Shown piece after piece: positions 26,252 to 35,408 of a stretch of DNA of 64,000 nt. Under the pieces are notes generated by a model, which made no database searches, had not been told where the DNA came from, and saw nothing but the letters and a program-made list of their open reading frames with translations. The translations under genes were made by a program, and so were the position numbers. Each line of letters opens with the position of its first letter. Position 1 is the stretch's first letter. The DNA comes from Amycolatopsis camponoti. Lineage in GTDB: Bacteria; Actinomycetota; Actinomycetes; Mycobacteriales; Pseudonocardiaceae. The DNA lies in NCBI RefSeq assembly GCF_902497555.1, contig NZ_CABVGP010000001.1, forward strand, positions 3,948,501-4,012,500, in the 5' to 3' direction.

Positions 26252-27379
26252 GTGCCCGACGCAGACCAGCGCGCTGGCGTGCTGTCCAAACGCGCTCTGG
26301 TGACCGCGTCCCACGCGGTCGAGCGCGCGGCCCTCGCCGAGGGGTCGGGCGCCGACACCGTGGTGTTCGCGCTGTTCCAGCGGCTGCCGTACTTCGAACG
26401 AGAACGCGACGTGTACGCGCGGATCGCCCGGAAGGCGGCCGTCACGGTCGTCGGCATGGTCGACTCCGGCCGGCCCGACCTCCCGCACGGCGTCACGCCG
26501 GTGCTGTTGCGGCCCGACGAGCCGATGGCGCGGGAGTGGTCGGTCGCGGTGCTGTCGCCGACGTTCGGGGCCTCGGTCGTCGCGCAGGACATGGACGAGG
26601 TCGACCCGAACGCGTCCTCGGTCGAGCGGGCGCGCCTGTTCCGCGGCCGCTGGGGCCTGCGCCGCGACGAGGCGTACGCGGAGGTCGTCCGGCTGCGTGA
26701 CGCCATGGGCGACCGGCTGCCCCCGGCGGTCCGGCGGACGGTCGGCGAGGTCCTGGCCTCGGTGGAAACGCCCGCGGCGGTCGACATCGAGAGCCGCGCC
26801 GAGGCGGCACTGCGGCACGTCGCCTCCCGGCTGGACGACGCGCGCGCTTCGGCGCCGGCGGTCCCGGGCCCGGCCGTCGACCCGGACACCGGGCTGGAAA
26901 CCTTGGCGGGCCTCACGCGGTGGCTCGGCGACGCGACCGACACGGTCCCGCTCGGGCTGGTCCTGGTCGCGGTCGACGACCTCACGGCGGTCGAACGGCG
27001 GTACGGCACCCGCATCCGGATGCACACCGAGCAGAACATCGCGGACCTGCTCCGCGCGGGACTGCGCCCGCTCGACCGCGCCGTCCGGCTCGGGCCGGGG
27101 GAGTTCCTGGTGGTCCAGCCGGCGGTGCCGGGCGCGGAGCTGACGTCCCGCAGCCGGCACCTGGAACGCCGCCTGGCGGCCCTGCACGCGACCTACCCGT
27201 TCGTGGACCTGCACCCCCGCACGACGACACTGCTGACCCGCCGGCGCCCGTTGCCGCTGCAGAAGCTGCGCGCCCAGCTGCGCGAGATCCCGGCGGTGAC
27301 GCTGTGGCCGCCGAACCAGGGGTCGCTGCCGATCGCGCCGGAGCGGCAGGGCATGGCGGCGGGCGTCTGGTTCCGCTGA
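26252..27379 (+). CDS. DICT sensory-domain protein with degenerate GGDEF-like C-terminus
   Basis: 375 residues from GTG 26252, eight bases after AAGG. Residues 1-145 (SKRALVTASHAVERAAL, TVVFALFQRLPYFERERDVYARIARKAAVTVVGMVDSG) resemble the DICT domain, found with diguanylate cyclases, two-component proteins and photolyase-linked regulators. After a helical linker, DPDTGLETLAGLTRWLGD and LGLVLVAVDDLTAVERRYGTRIRM resemble a GGDEF fold, but no GGDEF signature is present, so it should not make c-di-GMP. It is probably a signal-binding protein linked to light or stress by its photolyase neighbour. Assignment of the C-terminal part is tentative. Confidence 0.75.
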   Translation: MPDADQRAGVLSKRALVTASHAVERAALAEGSGADTVVFALFQRLPYFERERDVYARIARKAAVTVVGMVDSGRPDLPHGVTPVLLRPDEPMAREWSVAVLSPTFGASVVAQDMDEVDPNASSVERARLFRGRWGLRRDEAYAEVVRLRDAMGDRLPPAVRRTVGEVLASVETPAAVDIESRAEAALRHVASRLDDARASAPAVPGPAVDPDTGLETLAGLTRWLGDATDTVPLGLVLVAVDDLTAVERRYGTRIRMHTEQNIADLLRAGLRPLDRAVRLGPGEFLVVQPAVPGAELTSRSRHLERRLAALHATYPFVDLHPRTTTLLTRRRPLPLQKLRAQLREIPAVTLWPPNQGSLPIAPERQGMAAGVWFR

Positions 27380-27389
27380 CGGCGGCTTT

Positions 27390-27407
27390 CGTATAACGAC
27401 CTATACG
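27390..27407. terminator. Short inverted repeat between convergent genes
   Basis: CGTATA-ACGACC-TATACG, a perfect 6-bp AT-rich dyad. It sits between the DICT stop and the MFS stop, overlapping the latter. A bidirectional terminator or protein-binding site is possible. Confidence 0.3.
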
Positions 27408-28858
27408 GACGCCGTGTGGACACCTCGACTTCCAGCCCGGCTGAGTGCCGAAACCACCGCAGCGACCGCGAAGAGTCCGCAAGCGACACCCGTCGCCACC
27501 TGTACCCCCGCGGTGCACGCCGCCCGCGCGGCCGCCGACAACCCCTCCGCCGCGAACTCCCGCGCCGCCGCCTCCGCCTGGACCGGACCCGCCGTCGCCA
27601 GCCGGGCCGCCTGGGCCGGCACTCCCGGCGGCACGACCAGCCGCGCCGCGTACACCGTCGCCGCCAGCGAACCGAACGCCGTCGTGCCCAGGCCCGCGCC
27701 CAGCTCGTACCCCGTCTTCTCCACCGCCGCCGCGCCGCCGGCGTGGCCGGGCGGAGCCGCCGACAGCAGCGTGTCCGTGCTCGACGTCAGCGCCAGCGCC
27801 ATCCCGAACCCCGACCCGACCAGCGCCGCGCCCAGCCACCACGACGTCAACCCTCCCGCCGCCGGCACCGCCAGCGACGACCCCGCCACCGCGAACCCCG
27901 CGGTGCGAACCCGTGCGTTGCCGAACCGGCCGAGCAGCGCCGGCGCCGTCACGCTGCCCACCGCCGACGCGCCGAGCACCAGCAGCAGCCGCGCCGCCGC
28001 GGCCGTCGGCGACAGCCCCAGCACCACCTGCAGGTACTGCGCCAGCAGCACCCCGAGTCCCACCAGCGTGCTCATCACCAGCAGCACCCCGCCCACCGCG
28101 CCCGGCACGCCCGGGCGGCGGAACAGCGCCAGATCCAGCAACGGCGCCGCAGCGGAACGCTGGCGCAGCACGAACAGTCCTAACAGGACGCACCCGGCCA
28201 CGCCGGCGAGAACGCCGCCGCCCGACGGTCCGGCGGCGAACGCGATCCCGAGCACGCCGCCCGCCGCGAGGACGGCGCTGAGCGCGTCCCACGGCCGTCG
28301 CCCGGGCGGCGACCGGGGCAGCCGGCGCAGCGCCGCGACCACCGCCACGAGAATCACCGGCGGGTTCACCAGGAACGTCGCCCGCCAGCCCCACGCCTCG
28401 ACGAGTACGCCGCCGAGCACCGGCCCGAACACCGAGCCCGTCCCGGCGACGCCGCTGCAGACCGCGATCGCCGTGCGCCGCCGCCGCTGGTCGGGGAACA
28501 GCTCCCGCAGCAGCGACATCGTCACCGGCATGATCATCGCGCCACCGCAGCCGAGCGCCGCCCGGGCGGCGAGCAGCGCCGGGACATCCGGGGCGAACGC
28601 GCAGCCCAGCGACGCCGCGCCGAACACCGCGTAGCCGGTGACCAGCACGCGCCGTCGCCCGAAGCGGTCGCCGAGCGTGCCGAACGGCAGCAGCAGCGGC
28701 GCCGCCGTGAGCGGGTAGATCGCCACGATCCACACCTGGGCCGCCGAGCCCGGGCGCAGGTCCCGGACGAGGTCGGGGAGCGCGGCGTGCAGCACGGTCG
28801 CGTCCACGGCCACCAGGAACAGCCCCGCGCCGAGGACGGCCAGCAGCGACCGCCTCAC
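27401..28858 (-). CDS. MFS transporter, DHA2 (14-helix) type, in the Pks13-like operon
   Basis: 485 residues from GTG 28858, overlapping the PKS stop by 4 nt (GTGA). RRSLLAVLGAGLFLVAVDATVLHAALPDL contains motif D1 and the membrane-embedded Asp. GDRFGRRRVLVTGYAVFG is motif A, and CSGVAGTGSVFGPVLGGVLVEAWGWRATFLVNPP is motif C of drug/H+ antiporters. Fourteen helices are predicted, as in EmrB/QacA. Translational coupling to the polyketide synthase suggests it exports the product or a precursor across the cytoplasmic membrane, taking the part an MmpL transporter plays for mycolates. The substrate is inferred only from context. Confidence 0.9.
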   Translation of the reverse strand: MRRSLLAVLGAGLFLVAVDATVLHAALPDLVRDLRPGSAAQVWIVAIYPLTAAPLLLPFGTLGDRFGRRRVLVTGYAVFGAASLGCAFAPDVPALLAARAALGCGGAMIMPVTMSLLRELFPDQRRRRTAIAVCSGVAGTGSVFGPVLGGVLVEAWGWRATFLVNPPVILVAVVAALRRLPRSPPGRRPWDALSAVLAAGGVLGIAFAAGPSGGGVLAGVAGCVLLGLFVLRQRSAAAPLLDLALFRRPGVPGAVGGVLLVMSTLVGLGVLLAQYLQVVLGLSPTAAAARLLLVLGASAVGSVTAPALLGRFGNARVRTAGFAVAGSSLAVPAAGGLTSWWLGAALVGSGFGMALALTSSTDTLLSAAPPGHAGGAAAVEKTGYELGAGLGTTAFGSLAATVYAARLVVPPGVPAQAARLATAGPVQAEAAAREFAAEGLSAAARAACTAGVQVATGVACGLFAVAAVVSALSRAGSRGVHTASV

Positions 28859-31800
28859 AGCAAGCTCGCGAGGTGCCGCGCGACGACGTCGACGTGCGGC
28901 GGGTCGACCACCGACAGGTGGTGCGCGGGCACCGGCACGATCTCCAGCCGGGGGCACAGCTCCGCCCAGCCCGCGGCGAGGTCGGAGCGGGAGTAGCGCG
29001 GTTCCATGGCCAGCCCGGCGGCGTACGGCTCGGTCGCCCGGTAGAGCACCACTCGGCCGTCGTAGGGACGCGGGACTCCTCGCTCGGCCGCGAGTGTGTC
29101 CAAAAAGGACTGACGTTGGTGTCGCAGGACGCCGGGGCTGAGCAGCCCGGCTTCGGCGACCCGGCGCATGGTGAGCTCGATCTGCTCTTCCTCGGGCAGC
29201 GGGGCGAGCTCGTCGTGCCCGAGCCGGACCGGGCGGCCGTACGTGCCTTCGACGTAGCCGGTGAACCGCAGGAATCGCCGCGCCGACGACGCCCGCGGGT
29301 CGAGGCCGGGTTCCGGCAGCGGCAGCATGGTGTCGAGGAGCGCGACGAGCTCGACGCCTTCGCCTTCGTCGGCGAGCCGGGTCGCGACGCCGTAGGCCAG
29401 CGCGCCGCCGAACGACCACCCGGCGAGCCGGTAGGGCCCGCGCGGCAGCCGCGCGCGGACCAGCGGCAGCAGCCGTTCGACGCGGTCCTCGATGCTCGTA
29501 CCGGGCACGCGTTCGAAGCCGAGGCACGGCACGGCGGTGGGCAGCCGGTCGAGCAGCGGCCGGTAGACGGTGCACGTGCTGCCGCCGGGGTGGAACAGCA
29601 GCAGGGGCGCGGTGCCCGCGTCGCCGGGGGTGAGGACGTGCACCGGGCCGCGGGCTTCGCGCGTGTCGAGGACGGCGCGGGCGACGTCGGCGATGGCGGC
29701 GAGGGAGTCGTGCCGGAGCAGGTCGGCCGCGTCGATCGGGGTGTCGAGTTCGGTGGAGAGGTCGGTGGCGAGGAGCCGGGCGAGACGCTCGTCGAGGTGG
29801 ACGCGCGGGTCCGGGTCCTCGCCGGTGTGCCGGCGCCAGAGCCGCAGGACGAGGCGGTCGGCGGCGTCCCAGGCGCGGCCGCGGGCGGGCCGGGGGAGCT
29901 CGCCGTCGCGGGGAGCGAGGTCCCGGTTGAGGTCGGCGAGCGTGGCGCCCCGCAGGACGGCGGCGGTATCGGGTTCGGCGCCGAGTTCCCGCCGGACGGC
30001 TTCGCGGATCCGGGTGGCCATGAGGGAGTCGAGCCCGAGGTCGACGAGCGGGGTCTCGGCGTCGAGGCGGGCGGGTGCGAGCCCCATGACCGCGGCGACG
30101 ATCTCGGTGAGCCGGTTGCCGGAAGAGTCCCGTGGGCGTGGCACCTCGGACGCGCCGGCTCGGGCGCCGATGAGCGGCTGGACCGGAGCGGCGATCGAAC
30201 TCGACTCCGCGGCCGGGTTCGTCACCCGAGCCGTCGCCAACACATCCGTGTACCAATGCCGTTCGTGCCGCCACGGCAGCGGTGGCACGTCCGCCAGCCG
30301 CGCGCCGTCGTCCGGAGCGCTCACCGTGATCCGCGTTCCCGCGCAGTACAGCTCCGCCGCGGCCGCGCCGAATGCCCGGATCTCGTCCTGTCCCCGGCGC
30401 AGTGTGCCCGTGACCACCGCGTCCTTGATCCCCGCCGCCTCGAGCGTGCGCGCCAGGGAACCGCGCAGGATCGGGTGCGGCGACACCTCGACGAACACCC
30501 GGTGCCCGTCCGCGGCCGCCGCCGTCACCGCCTGGCGGAAGCGGACCGGGCGGCGGACGTGCGCCGCCCAGTAGCCCGCGTCGAAGTCCGGCAGCGAGCG
30601 CGGGTCCGTCAGCACCGTGTCGTACCACGGCACCAGCGGCCGCCGCCCGCCCAGCTCGGCCAGCGCGTCCCGCAACGCACCCAGGATCGGGTCCACCGAC
30701 GACGAATGCCCGGCCACGGACACCGGCAGCCGGCGCGCGGTTCGCCCCGAAGCCGTGAGCGACGCGACCAGCGAATCCAAAGTGGACGCGTCCCCGGCCA
30801 CCGTCAGCTGCCCCGGCGCGGAGTCGACGGCCAGCTCCACCCCGCTCGGCAGCTCCGACGGCGCCAGCGGGACGGCGGCCATCGCGCCGCCCGCGCCGAG
30901 CGTGCCCAGCAGCCGCGCGCGGGTGGCGACCAGGTGGACGGCCTCGTCGGCGGTCAGCACCCCGCTCACCACCGCGGCGGCCGCCGAGCCCAGCGAATGC
31001 CCGACTACGGCGGCGGGCCGGACGCCGAGCGCCTCCCACCGCGCGGCGAGCGCGACCTGCGTCCCGAAAATCGCCAGCTGGGTCTCGGGCAGCGACAGCC
31101 GATCCGAACCGAGCAACGCGCGCAACGACCGTCCACCGTGCTCGGTGAACGGGTCGCCGAGCTTGTCCACCTGCGCCGCGAACACCGCTGAAGCGGTCAG
31201 CAGCCCCCGGCCCATCCCGGTCCACTGCGAACCGTGCCCCGAGAACACGAACACGGGCCCCTCACCGGGCACCGCTGTTCCCCTCGCCGCGCCCGCGGGT
31301 AGGGGATCGGCATCGACGGCCCGCAACAGGGCGGCCAGTTCGGCGGTGTCCCCGGCGACGAACGCCGCACGGTGCCGCTCGCCGTTGTCGCGCCGGAACA
31401 ACGTGTGCGTGACGTCGGCGAGGGACCGGCCCGGGGCCGAGTCCAACCAGTCCGCCAGCTGCGTCGCGCGTTCGGCGAGCCGGTCGCGGCTGCGCGCGGA
31501 CAGCAGGCCGATCCGGACGCCGGGACCCGGAGAAGGGGTACCGGTCGGCGCGGCCTCTTCGAGGACGACGTGCGCGTTGGTCCCGCCGAACCCGAACGCC
31601 GACACCCCGGCGGTGGCACGCCCCGAGTACGACGGCCACGGCGTCGGCTCGGTGACCACCTTCAGCCGCAGGTCGTCGAACGCGATGTGCGGGTTCGGCG
31701 CGGTGAAGTGCAGCTGCGGCGGCAGTTCGCCGCGGCTGAGCGCGAGCACGACCTTGATCAGCCCGGCGATCCCGGCGGCCGCCTCCGCGTGCGCGATGTT

Positions 31801-33048
31801 CGTCTTGACCGACCCGACCAGCAGCGGGGCGCCGGGGGAGCGGCCCGCACCCAGGACCGCGCCGAGCGCGCCGGCCTCGATCGGGTCGCCGAGCAGGGTG
31901 CCGGTCCCGTGCGCCTCCACGTAGTCCACAGTGGACGGGTCGAGCCCGGCGCCGCGGTAGGCGTCGCGCAGCATCGCCTGCTGGGCCACGGGGTTCGGGG
32001 CGGCCAGCCCGTTGGACCGGCCGTCGGAGTTGACCGCCGACGAGCGGATGACGGCGAGCACGCGGTCGCCGTCGACCTCGGCGTCGGCCAGCCGCTTGAG
32101 CACGACGACGCCGCAGCCCTCGGCGCGCGCGATGCCGTCCGCGCCGCCCGAGAACGTCTTGCACCGGCCGTCGCCGGCGAGCAGCCCCGCGGCGGCGAAC
32201 GCGGCCGTCGGCCCCGGCACCAGCATGAGGTTCACGCCTGCGGCCAGCGCCAGGCCGGCTTCACCGTCGCGCAGCGCGCGCACGGCGTGGTGCACCGCGA
32301 CCAGCGACGACGAGCAGGCCGTGTCCACCGCCATGCTCGGGCCGCGCAGGTCGTAGACGTAGGACAGCCGGTTGGCGGCGATGCTGCCCGCCGCGCCGGT
32401 CGCCGTCCACAGGTCCGGGGCGGCACCGGCGAGGGTCAGGTGGCCGTAGTCGTGGGTCGAGATCCCGGTGAAGACGCCGGTGCGGCTGCCGCGCAGCGAC
32501 GCCGGGGCGATTCCGGCGTGTTCGAGGGCCGCCCAGGCGACTTCGAGGAGCATCCGCTGCTGGGGGTCCATGGTCGCGGCTTCGCGCGGGGTGATGCCGA
32601 AGTGCTCGGCGTCGAACCCGGCGACGTCGTCGAGGAAGCCGCCGGTGACCGGCGCGGCCTCGGCGTCCCAGCGGCCCGGCGGCGCCGTCCGGACGGCGTC
32701 CCGCCCGGTGCGCAGCAGGTCCCAGAACTCCTCGACGCCGCCGGCGCCGGGCCAGCGGCAGCCGAGCCCGATGACGGCGATCGGGTCGGTCCGGCGCCGG
32801 TCGGCCGGCGGGGCCTCCGGCTCGTCGCCCGAGGTGAGGCTGCGGACGAGGTGGTCGACGGTCGGGCTTTCCCACAGCAGCGTCGCGGGCAGCCGCGTGC
32901 CGACGAGGTCTTCGAGGTCGGCGGCGAGACCGACAGCCTGGCGGGAGGACAGGCCGTAGTCGGCGAGCGGGCGGTCCGGCTCGACGTCGGTGCCGGTGTG
33001 TTCGGCGAGCAGCTCGAGGAGCCGCCGGCGCAGGTCGGGGTTTCTCAT
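28855..33048 (-). CDS. pks13: Pks13-like polyketide synthase (ACP-KS-AT-ACP-TE), lipid-condensing
   Basis: 1397 residues from ATG 33048 (ATGA overlap with the FadD32-like stop). N-terminal ACP with YGLSSRQAV (Ser35); KS about 88-510 with DTACSSS (Cys245), EAHGTGT (His380) and KTNIAHAEAA; AT about 560-870 with GHSLG (Ser685) and VAGHS at the specificity position; second ACP with LGLDSLMA (Ser1008); a helical linker (about 1050-1115) that looks like a degenerate carrier; C-terminal TE with GWSFGG (Ser1212) and AHHLSVV (His1376/1377). This is the mycobacterial Pks13 order, where the N-ACP takes a meromycolyl chain from FadD32 and the KS condenses it with a carboxyacyl extender. It is shorter than Pks13 (about 1730 aa). 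No reductive domains: the product should be a 3-oxo acyl chain. Confidence 0.9.
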   Translation of the reverse strand: MRNPDLRRRLLELLAEHTGTDVEPDRPLADYGLSSRQAVGLAADLEDLVGTRLPATLLWESPTVDHLVRSLTSGDEPEAPPADRRRTDPIAVIGLGCRWPGAGGVEEFWDLLRTGRDAVRTAPPGRWDAEAAPVTGGFLDDVAGFDAEHFGITPREAATMDPQQRMLLEVAWAALEHAGIAPASLRGSRTGVFTGISTHDYGHLTLAGAAPDLWTATGAAGSIAANRLSYVYDLRGPSMAVDTACSSSLVAVHHAVRALRDGEAGLALAAGVNLMLVPGPTAAFAAAGLLAGDGRCKTFSGGADGIARAEGCGVVVLKRLADAEVDGDRVLAVIRSSAVNSDGRSNGLAAPNPVAQQAMLRDAYRGAGLDPSTVDYVEAHGTGTLLGDPIEAGALGAVLGAGRSPGAPLLVGSVKTNIAHAEAAAGIAGLIKVVLALSRGELPPQLHFTAPNPHIAFDDLRLKVVTEPTPWPSYSGRATAGVSAFGFGGTNAHVVLEEAAPTGTPSPGPGVRIGLLSARSRDRLAERATQLADWLDSAPGRSLADVTHTLFRRDNGERHRAAFVAGDTAELAALLRAVDADPLPAGAARGTAVPGEGPVFVFSGHGSQWTGMGRGLLTASAVFAAQVDKLGDPFTEHGGRSLRALLGSDRLSLPETQLAIFGTQVALAARWEALGVRPAAVVGHSLGSAAAAVVSGVLTADEAVHLVATRARLLGTLGAGGAMAAVPLAPSELPSGVELAVDSAPGQLTVAGDASTLDSLVASLTASGRTARRLPVSVAGHSSSVDPILGALRDALAELGGRRPLVPWYDTVLTDPRSLPDFDAGYWAAHVRRPVRFRQAVTAAAADGHRVFVEVSPHPILRGSLARTLEAAGIKDAVVTGTLRRGQDEIRAFGAAAAELYCAGTRITVSAPDDGARLADVPPLPWRHERHWYTDVLATARVTNPAAESSSIAAPVQPLIGARAGASEVPRPRDSSGNRLTEIVAAVMGLAPARLDAETPLVDLGLDSLMATRIREAVRRELGAEPDTAAVLRGATLADLNRDLAPRDGELPRPARGRAWDAADRLVLRLWRRHTGEDPDPRVHLDERLARLLATDLSTELDTPIDAADLLRHDSLAAIADVARAVLDTREARGPVHVLTPGDAGTAPLLLFHPGGSTCTVYRPLLDRLPTAVPCLGFERVPGTSIEDRVERLLPLVRARLPRGPYRLAGWSFGGALAYGVATRLADEGEGVELVALLDTMLPLPEPGLDPRASSARRFLRFTGYVEGTYGRPVRLGHDELAPLPEEEQIELTMRRVAEAGLLSPGVLRHQRQSFLDTLAAERGVPRPYDGRVVLYRATEPYAAGLAMEPRYSRSDLAAGWAELCPRLEIVPVPAHHLSVVDPPHVDVVARHLASLL

Positions 33049-34766
33049 CGCGCCAGTGCCTTTCCGTAGTCGCCGGCCTTTCCGTAGTCGCCGGCGAGGT
33101 AGCGGTCGCGGCAGGCGGCGCGCGCGATCTTGCCGCTGGAGGTGCGCGGCACCCGGCCGGCCGGGACGAGCAGCACGTCCCGCAGGGACAGCCCGTGCGC
33201 GTCGGAGACCAGCCGCCGGACCGCGACGGCGAGGGCGCGTTCCGCCTCCTCGGTCAGGGTGTCGTGGGTGCGGTGCTCGGCGACCACGACGACGGATTCG
33301 GTGTCGGCACCGGTGACGGCGAAGGCGGCGACGCTGCCGGGGCGGATGGCGGGGTCGGCCGACGCGGCCGTCGCCTCGACGTCCTGGGGGTAGTGGTTGC
33401 GGCCGTCGACGATGATGAGGTCCTTGATCCGGCCCGCGATGTACAGCTCGCCATCGTGGCGGACGCCGAGGTCGCCGGTGCGCAGCCACGGGCCCTCGGG
33501 CAGCCCCGGGTGGTCGCCGGCGAGGCGGGCGCCGAAGGTTTCGGTGCTTTCCAGGGGCTTTTCCCAGTAGCCGGCGCCGACGTTCGGTCCGTGGACCCAG
33601 ATTTCGCCGACCTCTCCGTCGGCCAGTGCTACCGCGGTGTGCGGGTCGACGAGGGCGACGTGTTGACCAGCCGGGACTCCGCACGCGACGAGCCGGATGC
33701 CGGTTCCGCCCGGTCGCGCGGTCCCGGTCGCGAGGGCGTCGCGGTCGAACGTCGTGACCTTCGGGGCCGCGGCCGGGCCGGTGGTGACGAAGACGGTCGC
33801 TTCGGCGAGGCCGTAGGCGGGGCGCGTCTTCTCGGGCGCGTACCCGGCGGCGGCGAACGTCGTGTGGAAGCGGTCGAGGACGTCCGGGTTGATCGGCTCG
33901 GCGCCGTTGACGATCGCCGCGACGGCGCCGAGGCGTAGGCGTTCCGGCTCGCGCACGCGCGTCGCGCAGTAGTGGAAGGCGAAGTTCGGCGCGGCGCTCC
34001 ACGCGCCCGGGTGGTCGCCGAGCAGTTCGAGCCAGCGGACCGGGCGCTCGATGAAGGCGAGGGGGTCCATCAGCACCGACCGCAAGCCCAGGGCGAGGGG
34101 TGTGATCAGGCCGAGGACGAGCCCCATGTCGTGGAACAGCGGGAGCCACGACACCGTGGTGGCCGTCTCCGGGTCGAGGCCGAGGCCGCGCACGACCTGG
34201 GCGACGTTGGCGAGCACGGCGGCGTGCGTGAGCACCACGCCGGCCGGGCTGCGGGTCGAACCGGACGTGTACTGCAGGTAGGCGACGTCGTCCGGCGACG
34301 CCTCGGGAGCCGGCCACGAACGCGTGGGACCGGGGCGGTCGGCGGCGACGACCGGGACGGCGCCGTCGAGGAAGTCCGCCACCGCGGTTTGGGCGGCGGT
34401 GGTCGTGACGACGGCCGCGGGCGCGCAGTCGTCGAGTACCGCGGCGAGGCGCCCCGCGTGCCCGGGCAGGCCGGGGTCGAACAGCGGCACGGCGATCGCG
34501 CCCGCGGCGATGGCGCCGAGGAACCCGGTGACGTAGTCCGTCCCCTGCGGGCAGAGCACGGCCACGCGGTCGCCGGGCCGGACCGGCAGCGCGGCCGCGA
34601 CGGCGTCGACGCGCTCGGCGAGCCGCCGCCAGGTCAGGCCGCGCCGGCGCCCGGCGGGGTCGGCGGCGAAGTCGAGGAAGGTCACGGCGGGCTCGTCGGG
34701 CGTCGCCGCCGCCCAGTGGCGCAGGCAGGCGGTGAGGGTGCCGCCGCCGAGGTGCTGCAGGGACAT
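33045..34766 (-). CDS. fadD32: Fatty-acyl-AMP ligase, FadD32-like
   Basis: 573 residues from ATG 34766 (AAGGAG seven bases upstream). DVAYLQYTSGSTRSPAGVVLTHAAV is the ATP/AMP-binding loop. SWLPLFHDMGLVLGLITPLALGLRSVLM, KTRPAYGLAEATVFVT, GEIWVHGPNVGAGYWEKP and WLRTGDLGVRHDGELYIAGRIKDLIIVDGRNHYPQDVE are FAAL hallmarks. The C-terminus has PRTSSGKIAR with the catalytic Lys. FAALs adenylate long fatty acids and hand them to a carrier rather than to CoA. Here the receiver should be the N-terminal ACP of the adjoining Pks13-like protein, whose start overlaps this stop by 4 nt. Confidence 0.92.
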   Translation of the reverse strand: MSLQHLGGGTLTACLRHWAAATPDEPAVTFLDFAADPAGRRRGLTWRRLAERVDAVAAALPVRPGDRVAVLCPQGTDYVTGFLGAIAAGAIAVPLFDPGLPGHAGRLAAVLDDCAPAAVVTTTAAQTAVADFLDGAVPVVAADRPGPTRSWPAPEASPDDVAYLQYTSGSTRSPAGVVLTHAAVLANVAQVVRGLGLDPETATTVSWLPLFHDMGLVLGLITPLALGLRSVLMDPLAFIERPVRWLELLGDHPGAWSAAPNFAFHYCATRVREPERLRLGAVAAIVNGAEPINPDVLDRFHTTFAAAGYAPEKTRPAYGLAEATVFVTTGPAAAPKVTTFDRDALATGTARPGGTGIRLVACGVPAGQHVALVDPHTAVALADGEVGEIWVHGPNVGAGYWEKPLESTETFGARLAGDHPGLPEGPWLRTGDLGVRHDGELYIAGRIKDLIIVDGRNHYPQDVEATAASADPAIRPGSVAAFAVTGADTESVVVVAEHRTHDTLTEEAERALAVAVRRLVSDAHGLSLRDVLLVPAGRVPRTSSGKIARAACRDRYLAGDYGKAGDYGKALAR

Positions 34767-34793
34767 CGGGGTTCTCCTTGCGGTTCAGCGGTT

Positions 34794-35408
34794 TCAGCGG
34801 CCCAGCCGCGGGCCCGCGTGCTGCCACGCGGCGACGGCCAGGGTGTCGAGGTCGAGGCCGGTCGCGCCGGCGTCGCGGAGCACGAGCAGCACGTCGTCGG
34901 CGGCGATGGCGACGGTGCGCAGGCGCAGCCCGGTGGTCTGGCCGGTCAGGCTCAGGACTTGTTCGTAGGACACGGTTTCCGCGCCGGGCACGGCGGGCGG
35001 CGTGGTGAGGGTGACCGTCGAGACGGTCGGGAGGTCCCCGTCGTCGACGGTGACCCGGGCGCAGCGGCGCGCCTGTGCGGTCCAGGCGGTGAGATCGGTG
35101 CGGGTGCGGGCGAGGAGTTCGGACAGCTGCCCACCGGGGACGGCCGTCTGGAAGCCGCGGGCGGTCACGCGGCCGCCGGGGAGCAGCCGGCCGCGGACGA
35201 CAGCGGTGCAGCCGTCGTCCTTGTCCGTCGTGGACGGTGCTTCGGGCACGTCGAACTCGGCGCGAGCGGGGGTGCCCGGGATCGCTTCGGCGGGCAGCAG
35301 CGCGACGGACGGAACCGTCGGCGGCGGTTTCGCGGTGGATCCGGAAATGGTCGTCGCCGCGGCGGCGGCGATCAGGAGGACGGGGAGAAAGCGAATTTTG
35401 GCAGCCAT
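34794..35408 (-). CDS. Exported protein of unknown function heading the FadD32/Pks13 operon
   Basis: 204 residues from ATG 35408 (AAGGG six bases upstream); ATG 35414 overlaps its own purine run. A Sec-type signal (KIRFLPVLLIAAAAATTISG) precedes a Pro-rich segment. A globular part of about 150 residues then has two Cys (DDGCTAVV, ARRCARV), which could form a disulphide. VSYEQVLSLTGQTTGLRLRTVAIAADDVLLVLRDAG followed by a helix faintly recalls the extracellular PknH/LppH-type sensor fold, but I do not claim membership. No GxSxG is present, so it is not the cutinase-like Rv3802c that occupies this position in mycobacteria. It ends 27 bp before fadD32. Confidence 0.7.
   Translation of the reverse strand: MAAKIRFLPVLLIAAAAATTISGSTAKPPPTVPSVALLPAEAIPGTPARAEFDVPEAPSTTDKDDGCTAVVRGRLLPGGRVTARGFQTAVPGGQLSELLARTRTDLTAWTAQARRCARVTVDDGDLPTVSTVTLTTPPAVPGAETVSYEQVLSLTGQTTGLRLRTVAIAADDVLLVLRDAGATGLDLDTLAVAAWQHAGPRLGR

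Noticed and set aside
28855..33048. Ordinary modular type I PKS for a macrolide
   Set aside because: A single module with N-terminal ACP, no KR/DH/ER, and FAAL and Ag85 partners fits Pks13, not an assembly-line PKS.
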